Shown: positions 1 to 6,617, numbered from the stretch's first letter. The stretch is 7,005 nucleotides of DNA from an uncultured Prevotellaceae bacterium (GCA_946539635.1 CAMNHS010000070.1:1-7005); one strand, 5' to 3'. Program-made: numbers and translations. The notes: generated from the letters alone by a model not told the origin.

Positions 1-21
1 CTGAGCAGAAACCTGAAACCA

Positions 22-57
22 AATGGCGCAGAATGCAATTAAGCATCCTGCGTCATT
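22..57 (-). terminator. Imperfect hairpin after adk, candidate terminator
   Basis: An inverted repeat begins about 19 bases past the adk stop codon in the direction of adk transcription. The inner arms are 27-36 and 43-52 (ten pairs with one imperfect position, six-base loop), and the stem extends outward to 22 and 57. Each strand has one mismatch and one G-U pair, so it could fold in either direction. No long T-run follows on the minus strand, only short T stretches, so this is a weak intrinsic terminator at best. Its position at the end of the hpt-adk unit is the main support. Confidence 0.4.
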
Positions 58-75
58 GGCTTTAACCGCTAACCT

Positions 76-666
76 TTACTTCAAAGCATTGCGTATCTCG
101 GAATATATATCGTCAATGCTGCCGACGCCTTGTATCTTGACGTATTTGCCTTGTTCGACATAGAATTCTTTCAGAGGCAATGTCTGGGCATAATATGTCT
201 CAAGCCTTTTCTTCGCTGTCTCGGCGTTGTCGTCGCTCCTGCCGCTGGTCTTGCCGCGCTCAACGATGCGCTTGATAAGTTCCTCATCATCTACCTCAAG
301 ACCTATTACGTAGTTTACCTTCTCACCACGTTCTGCCAGCATCTCGTCAAGGGCCTGAGCCTGTGCAATTGTACGTGGGAAACCGTCAAAGATGACTCCG
401 GGCAGGTTGTGTCCGCCACAGATGTTGGCATCCCTGATGAGTTTGTCCAGTGTCTTGGCAAGCATGTTGATAATCAGGTCGTCGGGAACGAGCTTGCCGT
501 CTTGAATGTACTTTGAAGCAATGTTTCCTAAATCTGTGTTTGCCTTAATCTCACTGCGCAGTACATCGCCCGTGGATATATGCGCTACTCCAAATTCTGC
601 GATAATCTTATCGCTTTGTGTGCCCTTGCCTGAACCTGGGGCACCGAAAATAACAATGTTCTTCAT
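76..666 (-). CDS. adk: Adenylate kinase (short type, no zinc LID)
   Basis: Cytosolic enzyme that interconverts ATP + AMP and 2 ADP, balancing the adenylate pool. The 196-residue product has the P-loop GAPGSGKGT at residues 8-16, the AMP-binding STGD at 31-34, DGFPRT at 94-99, and a short LID (about 136-147, with R137 and R143) that lacks the four-cysteine zinc insertion of long bacterial forms. The family member I recall from Bacteroides is about 190 residues. This one is longer mainly through extra residues at about 79-90 (containing CGGH) just before the FDGFPR strand. The start is the ATG at 664-666, six bases past the hpt stop, so the two are surely cotranscribed. There is no Shine-Dalgarno sequence, as is usual in this phylum. 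All catalytic motifs look intact. Confidence 0.97.
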   Translation of the reverse strand: MKNIVIFGAPGSGKGTQSDKIIAEFGVAHISTGDVLRSEIKANTDLGNIASKYIQDGKLVPDDLIINMLAKTLDKLIRDANICGGHNLPGVIFDGFPRTIAQAQALDEMLAERGEKVNYVIGLEVDDEELIKRIVERGKTSGRSDDNAETAKKRLETYYAQTLPLKEFYVEQGKYVKIQGVGSIDDIYSEIRNALK

Positions 667-672
667 ATGCTG

Positions 673-1215
673 TTATTCAACTAAAGAATATATATCTTTC
701 AAATTCCTGCCCGATAAGTTGTAGTCAAGCCCATAGCCTACGATGAAAGCCTCGGGCAGCTGCATACCCACGTATTTTACCTTCAGGTCGGGGAACTTGC
801 ATTTCTCTGGCTTGAAGGACAGGGCGCAAATCTCGACGCTGGCGGGCTCGAATGGCTCAAGGCGTTTCTTGAGATAGTCCATGCTCTGACCCGTCTCAAC
901 GATGTCCTCGACAATTATGACGTGGCGCCCCTTGACGTCCTCGCTGACGGGGAGGTGCTCTTTAATTACGTTGGTTGTTGATAGCCCGTCATAACTGGTG
1001 ATTTTGACAAACGATACCTGGCATGGGGTTTTAATCCTTCTTACCAAGTCCGCACCAAAGATGAAGGCTCCTCCAAGGACAATGACAAAAAGCGGATTCT
1101 TGCCGGAGTAGTCGGTATTTATCTCTCGGGCGCATTTGTCAACAGCCTCGAGGATTCTCTCCTGGGGAATCGTCATCTCAAAGGTCTTGTCCTCAATGGT
1201 AATGCGTGGTTTCAT
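673..1215 (-). CDS. hpt: Hypoxanthine phosphoribosyltransferase
   Basis: Purine salvage enzyme that joins hypoxanthine (usually also guanine) to PRPP, giving IMP or GMP and pyrophosphate in the cytosol. Numbered from the ATG at 1213-1215 (180 residues), it shows the LGG loop at 47-49, the flexible-loop SY with following DGLSTT at 74-81, the PRPP-binding segment at 99-112 (core VEDIVETGQS, with E103 and D104), the purine-pocket FIVGYGLDY at 157-165 (D164), and R170. Length and motif order are standard. A TTG three codons upstream (1222-1224) could extend it, but the ATG is preferred and sits about 40 bases below a clear promoter. It is the first gene of an operon with adk and lies back-to-back with rodA across a 145-bp divergent intergenic region. 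Confidence 0.96.
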   Translation of the reverse strand: MKPRITIEDKTFEMTIPQERILEAVDKCAREINTDYSGKNPLFVIVLGGAFIFGADLVRRIKTPCQVSFVKITSYDGLSTTNVIKEHLPVSEDVKGRHVIIVEDIVETGQSMDYLKKRLEPFEPASVEICALSFKPEKCKFPDLKVKYVGMQLPEAFIVGYGLDYNLSGRNLKDIYSLVE

Positions 1216-1259
1216 TTTTATCAATGTTAATAAAGAGTTTTATTTTTGCATTTCGCACA

Positions 1260-1267
1260 CAAAGTTA
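1260..1267 (-). promoter_or_regulatory. -7 box of the hpt-adk promoter
   Basis: Read on the minus strand this is TAACTTTG, an exact match to the Bacteroidetes -7 consensus TAnnTTTG. About 20 bases further upstream there is only a weak -33 box (T-rich, no TTG). The predicted transcription start is near 1253, giving a leader of roughly 40 bases to the hpt ATG. Confidence 0.6.
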
Positions 1268-1305
1268 GTAAAAAAAATAAAAAGTAAATAGAGTATGAGT
1301 AAAAG

Positions 1306-1338
1306 TTTTGTTTTTTTCGTGATTTTTTAGTAGTTTTG
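1306..1338 (+). promoter_or_regulatory. Promoter of the rodA-obgE-pgeF operon
   Basis: The -33 box TTTTG (1306-1310) is followed by a 20-base spacer and TAGTTTTG (1331-1338), an exact match to TAnnTTTG. This is the primary sigma-factor promoter form of Bacteroidetes. Transcription should begin near 1343-1346, leaving a leader of only 15-18 A/T-rich bases with no Shine-Dalgarno sequence before the rodA ATG at 1361. It faces the hpt promoter. Confidence 0.7.
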
Positions 1339-1360
1339 CACAGAATTTTAATATAGTTAG

Positions 1361-2944
1361 ATGTTTCTTCTTTCAGGACAGCCATTAAAAGCGCGCGATA
1401 ACTCGGTATTCCATCATCTTGATTGGTGGACATTCTCGATTTATGTGTTGTTGTTAATATTCGGTTGGTTCAGTGTCTGTGGGGCATCTTATGTTTTTGG
1501 CGAAACAGAAATATTGTCTTTTGATTCGCGTTCTGGTATGCAGCTGGTGTGGATAGGCACGTCGCTGGTCCTCGCATTGGTTTTGCTGTTGCTGGATCAC
1601 CGTTTGTACGACGCTTATGCTTTGCCGATATACTGCGTAATGATTGTCTTGCTATTCTTGACTATATTCAATCCGCATGAGATAAAAGGCTCGCGTTCAT
1701 GGATAGCACTCGGTTCTCTTCGCATACAGCCGGCAGAATTCGCAAAGTTTGCAACGGCACTGGCAATATCTAAAGTGATGTCCAGCTATCGCTTTTCCTT
1801 GGATAATTACCATGATATGATAAAAGCCGTAGCGGTTGTGACGCTTCCGATGTTGCTGATAATTTTGCAGCGAGAGACTGGTTCCGCATTGGTATTTACG
1901 GCATTCTTCCTTATGTTCTATCGCGAAGGAATGAGTGGTAGTGTCCTCTTTACGGCATTTGCTATGGTGGTATATTTCGTGGTCGGAATACGCTATGGCG
2001 AAACTCCATTGTTTGGCACCCCCTCTAACGTGGGTAGTGTCGTTGTGATGTTGCTGATTCAGTTGTTCCTTGCCGCCTTGCTTCAGGTGTATAGCAAATC
2101 TCGAACCCGAACCTATAGTACATATGCCCTGTCATCAACGTATTATGTGCGTAACAGATATTCAAATTCAATAAAGAGCACTATCACAAATGCTGTAATA
2201 CTGAATACTCCCATGAAGATGGTGTTTTTTTCCTTGGGTAGTACAATCGTGCTGGTGCTATTTTCAAGTCTCGTTATTCCATTTAATATAGTATGGGCAC
2301 AAGTTCTTGTGACACTCGTTATATTAGGTAATCTGATATGGATGTGGTTGAACGACCGTACCCGCTCATATCTGCTGATAGCATTGTTTGGCGCAGGTTC
2401 GATGTTGTTCTCTGCATCGGCTTCGTTTATTCTTAATCATGTTATGGAGCCGCATCAGCGTGCCAGAATAAATGTTCTTCTTGGTATTGATAAGGATGTT
2501 ACTGGTGCCGGATATAATGTCCATCAGAGTGTTATTGCAATAGGTTCTGGAGGACTGACGGGTAAGGGATTCCTGAACGGAACGCAGACGAAGTTGCATT
2601 TTGTCCCAGAGCAAGATACCGATTTTATCTTCTGTACTGTTGGCGAGGAAGAGGGCTTCCTTGGGGCTGTTGTCGTCCTTGTGCTGTTCTTGATATTGGC
2701 ACTGCGACTGATGTACCTTGCTGACCGCCAGCCATTCGTCTTCGGCAGGGTGTATGGATATTCCGTCGCAAGCATCTTTCTCTTCCATTTGTTCATCAAC
2801 GTGGGGATGGTGCTGGGCATTACTCCTGTTATAGGCATTCCGCTGCCTTTCTTCTCCTATGGAGGATCTTCCCTGTGGGGATTTACGATATTATTATTTA
2901 TTTTTCTGCGCATAGATGCCTCGCGTCATCTGTCTCACCGATAG
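1361..2944 (+). CDS. rodA: RodA, SEDS peptidoglycan glycosyltransferase
   Basis: Multi-pass inner-membrane protein of the SEDS family, which polymerises lipid II into glycan strands during cell elongation, normally together with a class B PBP (PBP2). The 527-residue product has repeated hydrophobic segments from about residue 25. It also has GSRSWIALG followed by RIQPAEFAK (110-129), and a QRETGSALVF motif (170-179) matching the family QPDxGTALVF. The extracellular-loop motif around DVTGAGYNVHQS (379-390) carries D379, the conserved aspartate proposed as catalytic. HFVPEQDTDFIF (413-424) and GIPLPFFSYGGSS (492-504) follow. The VPEQ-TDFIF motif favours RodA over FtsW. It is longer than the usual 370-490 residues, partly through a Ser/Thr/Tyr/Arg-rich loop at about 245-284. 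No PBP2 gene is adjacent. It is first in an operon with obgE 15 bp downstream. Confidence 0.93.
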   Translation: MFLLSGQPLKARDNSVFHHLDWWTFSIYVLLLIFGWFSVCGASYVFGETEILSFDSRSGMQLVWIGTSLVLALVLLLLDHRLYDAYALPIYCVMIVLLFLTIFNPHEIKGSRSWIALGSLRIQPAEFAKFATALAISKVMSSYRFSLDNYHDMIKAVAVVTLPMLLIILQRETGSALVFTAFFLMFYREGMSGSVLFTAFAMVVYFVVGIRYGETPLFGTPSNVGSVVVMLLIQLFLAALLQVYSKSRTRTYSTYALSSTYYVRNRYSNSIKSTITNAVILNTPMKMVFFSLGSTIVLVLFSSLVIPFNIVWAQVLVTLVILGNLIWMWLNDRTRSYLLIALFGAGSMLFSASASFILNHVMEPHQRARINVLLGIDKDVTGAGYNVHQSVIAIGSGGLTGKGFLNGTQTKLHFVPEQDTDFIFCTVGEEEGFLGAVVVLVLFLILALRLMYLADRQPFVFGRVYGYSVASIFLFHLFINVGMVLGITPVIGIPLPFFSYGGSSLWGFTILLFIFLRIDASRHLSHR

Positions 2945-2959
2945 TTTAGAGTTATATAT

Positions 2960-4126
2960 ATGGAGTCAAATTTTGTAGATTATGTAAAGATACAATGTCG
3001 TTCTGGTAAGGGCGGCAAGGGTTCTATGCATCTAAGGCATGTGAAGTACAATCCAAATGGAGGTCCTGATGGCGGAGATGGTGGCAAAGGCGGCTCTATC
3101 ATCTTGCGTGGTAATCATAACTACTGGACATTGCTGCACCTACGTTACCAACGGCATATCTTTGCAGAAAATGGTGGCAATGGCGGCCGCGACAAATGTC
3201 ATGGAACAGACGGAAAAGATATATATATAGACGTGCCTTGTGGAACTGTCGTATATAATGCGGAGGATGGCAAGTTCGTATGTGATGTTACATATGATGG
3301 TCAGGAAATTGTCCTGCTTAAAGGTGGTAAAGGTGGCCTTGGAAATTATCAGTTCCGCTCTGCAACACGTCAGACACCACGCTTTGCACAACCTGGTGAG
3401 CCGATGCAGGAGATGACAATAATAATGGAATTGAAACTCCTTGCTGATGTGGGATTGGTAGGATTGCCAAATGCTGGAAAGTCAACATTGTTAAGCGCAC
3501 TTTCCTCTGCAAGGCCAAAGATTGCCAATTATCCGTTTACGACATTAGAGCCATCGCTGGGTATCGTTGCATATAAGGAGAATAAGTCCTTTGTTATGGC
3601 AGATATCCCAGGAATAATAGAAGGTGCCGCGGAAGGAAAAGGTCTTGGTCTGCGCTTCTTGAGGCATATAGAACGCAATTCTTTGTTACTCTTTATGGTG
3701 CCAGGAGATACTGACGATATCAAAAAGGAGTACGAGATGCTGGTTAATGAGTTGAAGCAGTTCAATCCTGGTATGTTGCAGAAAAAGCGTGTTTTGGCAA
3801 TAACGAAATGCGATTTGCTCGATGAAGAATTGATATCAATGCTGAAAGAAGAATTGACAGACCTCTGTACTATTGTCTTTATCTCTGCTGTAACAGGGTT
3901 TGGCATTGATGAACTGAAGGATATCCTATGGCGTGAGCTTAATTCAGAATCGAATAAGATACAAGGTGTTATCTCCGAGGAAATAATGGTTCATCGTGAT
4001 AAGCAGCAAAAGGAACTTGACGAAATGGAAGAGCTCGTTTCGATAGAGGATATAGAAGACCTGCAGGAGTTGGATGATATTGAAGATATAGAAGAATTGG
4101 AGGATTATGAGTATGTTGACGTATAA
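2960..4126 (+). CDS. obgE: GTPase ObgE (Obg/CgtA)
   Basis: Essential ribosome-associated GTPase that acts in 50S subunit maturation and links GTP/ppGpp level to growth. Of 388 residues, 1-160 form the glycine-rich Obg fold (many GGxGG turns, for example 34-45 and 122-127). The G domain then has G1 GLPNAGKST (168-176), switch I PFTT (192-195), G3 DIPG (215-218), G4 TKCD (282-285, a variant of NKxD common in this phylum as I recall) and G5 SAV (309-311). There is no OCT domain. Instead the last ~48 residues form a strongly acidic tail with an imperfect repeat, IEDIEDLQELDD then IEDIEELED (from residue 362). The ATG at 2960 follows the rodA stop by 15 bp, and the 3' end overlaps pgeF, so it sits mid-operon. 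Confidence 0.97.
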   Translation: MESNFVDYVKIQCRSGKGGKGSMHLRHVKYNPNGGPDGGDGGKGGSIILRGNHNYWTLLHLRYQRHIFAENGGNGGRDKCHGTDGKDIYIDVPCGTVVYNAEDGKFVCDVTYDGQEIVLLKGGKGGLGNYQFRSATRQTPRFAQPGEPMQEMTIIMELKLLADVGLVGLPNAGKSTLLSALSSARPKIANYPFTTLEPSLGIVAYKENKSFVMADIPGIIEGAAEGKGLGLRFLRHIERNSLLLFMVPGDTDDIKKEYEMLVNELKQFNPGMLQKKRVLAITKCDLLDEELISMLKEELTDLCTIVFISAVTGFGIDELKDILWRELNSESNKIQGVISEEIMVHRDKQQKELDEMEELVSIEDIEDLQELDDIEDIEELEDYEYVDV

Positions 4127-4781
4127 TCTTGGCGAGAAGGTTGAGGCTTTTACTACTGACAGAACGATAGGTAGGAAGATCCCAGGGGTAGTATATCCTC
4201 ATCAAACGCATACTGATAAAATCTATTCGGTTTCATCGGAGTTCTTCCAGCTTTCATTGACTGAACGTAAAGCTGCATTGGAAGGTGTGGATGCGTTGAT
4301 TAGCAATACGAAGAACATCATCATGGGAATTAGTACTGCTGATTGCATACCTGTCATAGTGTATGACCCTGTTCATCATGCTGCAGCTGCTATTCATGCA
4401 GGATGGAAAGGTACCCGTCTGCGGATTGTCACTAAGACCCTTCAAGAAATGCAGAAAGTCTATGATACCAATCCTTCCGATTGTACTGCTGCTATAGGTC
4501 CAGGCATCTCTCAGGATTCTTTTGAGGTGGGGCAGGAGGTCGTAGATGCTTTTGTTGAGGCAGGATTTGAGATGACTGATTATGTCATCATGAAGAAGAA
4601 ACCGCACATAGATCTTAAAGCCCTGAATAAGTTTCAACTTACGTCAATGGGTGTAAAAGACCAGAATATAATAGTGTCCGATATTGATACATTCACTAAT
4701 GTTGACTACTTTTCCGCCCGAAGAGAGCAAAGTGGGGATGTAAAATGCGGAAGAATTCTGTCAGGATTTATGTTAAAGTGA
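4107..4781 (+). CDS. pgeF: PgeF/YfiH laccase-domain protein, short N-terminus
   Basis: Member of the family once called polyphenol oxidase or laccase. Known members act as a UDP-MurNAc-tetrapeptide editing enzyme in E. coli and as purine nucleoside phosphorylase/adenosine deaminase in others. The zinc-site motifs are present: H35 in HQTH, C80 in TADC, and H97 in HAGW (97-100). GPGISQDSFEVG (131-142) and FSARRE near 202-207 followed by GR also fit. At 224 residues it is short. The usual N-terminal segment between the first strand and the HQTH motif, with a GGxSxxxYxxxN pattern, is missing, leaving only 32 residues before HQTH. It overlaps obgE by 20 bases. ATG 4113 is an alternative start with better spacing (9 bases) from GGAGG at 4099-4103; ATG 4107 is only 3 bases from it. 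Confidence 0.9.
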   Translation: MSMLTYNLGEKVEAFTTDRTIGRKIPGVVYPHQTHTDKIYSVSSEFFQLSLTERKAALEGVDALISNTKNIIMGISTADCIPVIVYDPVHHAAAAIHAGWKGTRLRIVTKTLQEMQKVYDTNPSDCTAAIGPGISQDSFEVGQEVVDAFVEAGFEMTDYVIMKKKPHIDLKALNKFQLTSMGVKDQNIIVSDIDTFTNVDYFSARREQSGDVKCGRILSGFMLK

Positions 4782-4789
4782 CTTTTTTA

Positions 4790-4803
4790 TCCAAAAATTT
4801 GGA
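4790..4803. promoter_or_regulatory. 14-bp perfect dyad, candidate operator
   Basis: TCCAAA-AA-TTTGGA has six-base arms in perfect inverted symmetry around AA. The right arm covers the -33 box of the lipoprotein promoter, so a bound protein would probably block or modify sigma-factor contact. It ends exactly 18 bp before the -7 box. A near-identical dyad has the same offset at the ferredoxin promoter (6618-6631). The regulator is unknown to me. Confidence 0.45.
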
Positions 4804-4829
4804 GAATTAAATAAAACTTTGTACTTTTG
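4798..4829 (+). promoter_or_regulatory. Promoter of the coiled-coil lipoprotein gene
   Basis: The -33 box TTTG (4798-4801), a 20-base spacer and TACTTTTG (4822-4829) match both parts of the Bacteroidetes consensus. Transcription should start near 4835, giving a leader of about 30 bases. With this promoter, the lipoprotein gene is probably not dependent on read-through from pgeF, which ends 9 bp before the dyad and has no clear terminator of its own. Confidence 0.72.
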
Positions 4830-4852
4830 CACGCGCAACTATATAATATAAT

Positions 4853-4858
4853 AAGGAG
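4853..4858 (+). promoter_or_regulatory. Strong Shine-Dalgarno that fixes the lipoprotein start
   Basis: AAGGAG lies seven bases before the ATG at 4866, an ideal spacing. Such a complete Shine-Dalgarno sequence is unusual for Bacteroidetes and absent from most genes here. It selects ATG 4866 over an in-frame upstream TTG at 4827, which lies within the -7 box and would be upstream of the transcript. Confidence 0.65.
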
Positions 4859-4865
4859 AAGAATC

Positions 4866-5732
4866 ATGAAGAAAAATACTTTATACACATTGTCTCTCGC
4901 TATTTTAGTGTTAGTAACATTGGTTGTTGCCTCATGTGGTGGTGACAAGAAGACAGAGGCAGTTCGTGACACAACGGTAGATTCCCTTCAGCGTATTATT
5001 GACCAGAAGGATAATGAACTAAATGACTTTGTTGGTGTCTTTAACGAGATACAAGAAGGTTTCCGTCTGATTGAGGTGGCAGAGAACAATGTTTCAGTCA
5101 TTCGTGATGGCGAAAATACTAACAAGGCAGATCAGATTCGTGAGAGTATCCGCAACATTCAGCAGCGCATGCAGCATAATAGGGAACTGATAGAAAATCT
5201 CCAGAAGAAACTGCGTGAGGGAACTTTGCGTTCCGAAGAGTTGCAGAAGACTATTACAAACTTTATGAAGCAGCTGGAGGAGAAGAATACCGAATTGGAA
5301 CAACTCCGTACAGAATTAGAGCGTAAAGACATACATATTGCAGAACTCGACCAGACTGTTGCTGACCTTAATGCCAATGTTTCAGATTTGAAGGTGGAAA
5401 CAGAGCAAAAGGCACAGGTGATAGACCAGCAGGACAAACAGCTCAATACTGCATACTACGTTTTCGGCACCAAGAAGGAACTTCAGGAGCAGAACGTATT
5501 ACAAAAGGGTAAGGTGCTGCAAGGCAATTTCAATAAGAACTACTTTACAAAGATTGATATACGTGTTGACAAGGAGATAAAACTCTACTCAAAGAAGGCA
5601 GAGCTACTTACCTCTCATCCAGCTGGTTCATATACTCTAAAGCTTGATGCCCAACAACAGTATGTACTTCGCATTACCGACCCACAGAAGTTCTGGGGAG
5701 CAAGCAAGTACCTTGTTGTATTGGTGAAGTAG
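4866..5732 (+). CDS. Coiled-coil lipoprotein, possible Cbp1-like adhesin
   Basis: The 288-residue product has a lysine-led, hydrophobic signal peptide and a lipobox VASC ending at C24, so it should be lipidated and anchored in the envelope. The residues after the cysteine (GGDKK) are not the acidic run typical of surface-exported Bacteroidetes lipoproteins, so a periplasm-facing site is as likely as the surface. Residues 38-200 are rich in Glu, Gln, Lys and Leu in heptad-like order, a long coiled coil. From about 195 a globular C-terminal domain follows, with LNTAYYVFGTKKEL and later FTKIDIR, LTSHPAGSY and SKYLVVLV. Two fits to the Bacteroidetes O-glycosylation motif D-S/T-hydrophobic/T occur at D35-T36-T37 and D39-S40-L41. 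The layout recalls the Bacteroides family named Cbp1 (collagen-binding glycoprotein), but that name is from memory and the binding function is unproven here. It is monocistronic. Confidence 0.85.
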   Translation: MKKNTLYTLSLAILVLVTLVVASCGGDKKTEAVRDTTVDSLQRIIDQKDNELNDFVGVFNEIQEGFRLIEVAENNVSVIRDGENTNKADQIRESIRNIQQRMQHNRELIENLQKKLREGTLRSEELQKTITNFMKQLEEKNTELEQLRTELERKDIHIAELDQTVADLNANVSDLKVETEQKAQVIDQQDKQLNTAYYVFGTKKELQEQNVLQKGKVLQGNFNKNYFTKIDIRVDKEIKLYSKKAELLTSHPAGSYTLKLDAQQQYVLRITDPQKFWGASKYLVVLVK

Positions 5733-5735
5733 GGT

Positions 5736-5765
5736 GGGTAGTCGCGCCTTGCTCTGCGGCTATTC
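5736..5765 (+). terminator. Weak hairpin between convergent genes
   Basis: The lipoprotein and porT stop codons are 27 bp apart. Arms 5736-5745 and 5756-5765 can form a ten-pair stem on the plus-strand RNA with three G-U pairs and a ten-base loop. No T-run follows, and on the minus strand the wobbles become mismatches. It may help end the lipoprotein transcript, but the evidence is thin. Confidence 0.25.
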
Positions 5766-6521
5766 AAAGTAGAAAGACAAGACAAACATTTTGCTTTTAG
5801 CATTGCGGACAGAAGCTGCATACGGCATCTGGTCGGCATTGTTCATATCCTCTATATGCTTAGAGTTGAAACAGTTGGTAAGCCCCATCATGAATTTCAA
5901 CTCTGGGCGTAGTTTGAAGAAAGGTAGGTAGAAGTCACATCCTATGCCGATTTCTGCAAAGATGTCAGACTTCTTCATCTGTATATAATCGTTTGACTTG
6001 CTTGACAGGTTTATCATTGGTGCAATACCCGCCATCATATACGGACGGTGGTTATTAAAGCGCTTGGAAGCAAAGATAATATCCAGATTCGCCCCTACAT
6101 ATACTGTCTTCATAGATTGCTTTTCCTCTACATCCCTTCCTTCTGCTTGGCTAAGCGTTAAATTGTGAAAAGTAAGATTTCGCGTGCCAAAATACAACTG
6201 CGGAGCAAGCCTGAATGCGAAATATTCATTTATGCGTGTTTCCATCAATACACCCACATTGAAGCCAGGGTCCCAGTTGCTTTGGTCGCAGACAACATTT
6301 GATGCCATCTGGCTGCCATCCTTAAGGGTAAGTGTCTGAGGACCCACATTCTGGAACTTCATGTCCTGAAAATTCATACCCACAACAATGCCGAAATGCA
6401 TTGGGCGCAAGTCAGTATATGGACGGTTCTGTACGTTGCGTTCCATCGTCTGACCATATGTGCAAATGCTGAAGAGCATAAGGAGAAGCACATTTACTAT
6501 GTATAGTTGAAGTCGTTTCAT
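5760..6521 (-). CDS. porT: PorT-family outer-membrane beta-barrel protein
   Basis: A 253-residue exported protein. The signal peptide is at about 1-23 (KR start, hydrophobic LLLMLF core, likely cut before Q24). Alternating beta-strand segments follow, ending in the aromatic C-terminus FVLSFYFE expected of a barrel inserted by the BAM machine. The NRPYTDLRPMHFG start (32-44), NVGPQTLTLKDG (58-69), FNNHRPYMMAGIAPMINLS (155-173) and CDFYLPFFKLRPELKF (195-210) resemble PorT of Porphyromonas gingivalis, a component of the type IX secretion system needed for export or maturation of secreted proteins. Length agrees with PorT (about 245 residues as I recall). ATG 6521 is chosen because it gives a clean signal peptide just below a promoter; an open frame runs further upstream but lacks support. 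Many unrelated small barrels are also labelled PorT family, so the type IX role is likely rather than certain. Confidence 0.85.
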   Translation of the reverse strand: MKRLQLYIVNVLLLMLFSICTYGQTMERNVQNRPYTDLRPMHFGIVVGMNFQDMKFQNVGPQTLTLKDGSQMASNVVCDQSNWDPGFNVGVLMETRINEYFAFRLAPQLYFGTRNLTFHNLTLSQAEGRDVEEKQSMKTVYVGANLDIIFASKRFNNHRPYMMAGIAPMINLSSKSNDYIQMKKSDIFAEIGIGCDFYLPFFKLRPELKFMMGLTNCFNSKHIEDMNNADQMPYAASVRNAKSKMFVLSFYFE

Positions 6522-6546
6522 ACTTAAAATTAACGGATGTAATACC

Positions 6547-6578
6547 CAAAAATTGTTATGATAGGGGGCGGAATACAA
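6547..6578 (-). promoter_or_regulatory. Promoter of the porT-like gene
   Basis: On the minus strand, TTG (6578-6576), a 21-base spacer and AATTTTTG (6554-6547) match the consensus except for the first base of the -7 box. The predicted start is near 6540, giving a leader of about 20 bases. A second near-match, TACCTTTT, lies at 6589-6582 and would give a longer leader. Confidence 0.5.
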
Positions 6579-6617
6579 TGAAAAAGGTAGTTTTTTGAAT
6601 TTTTTTGAAAAAAATAT

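Noticed and set aside
130..516. Open frame of 128 codons opposite adk
   Set aside because: It is fully antisense to a well-supported adk and its product shows no recognisable motif; it is a shadow of adk codon use.
1227..1433. Minus-strand open frame covering the hpt-rodA intergenic region
   Set aside because: It overlaps the rodA start and both divergent promoters, and its end is a low-complexity translation of AT-rich DNA.
2366..2838. Two overlapping minus-strand open frames inside rodA
   Set aside because: They lie opposite highly conserved RodA motifs and have no promoter or domain of their own.
3529..3906. Minus-strand open frame of 125 codons inside obgE
   Set aside because: It is antisense to the conserved GTPase domain and has no features of a real protein.
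4774..4790. T-run after the pgeF stop as a terminator
   Set aside because: A six-T run is present, but no convincing stem-loop precedes it.
4827..4865. Upstream in-frame extension of the lipoprotein
   Set aside because: The putative TTG start lies in the -7 box, before the transcript begins; ATG 4866 has an ideal Shine-Dalgarno sequence and gives a proper lipoprotein signal peptide.
6546..6555. CCAAAAATTG, a partial copy of the dyad motif near the porT -7 box
   Set aside because: Only one half-site is present and it coincides with the -7 box; the symmetric arm is missing and the offset differs.
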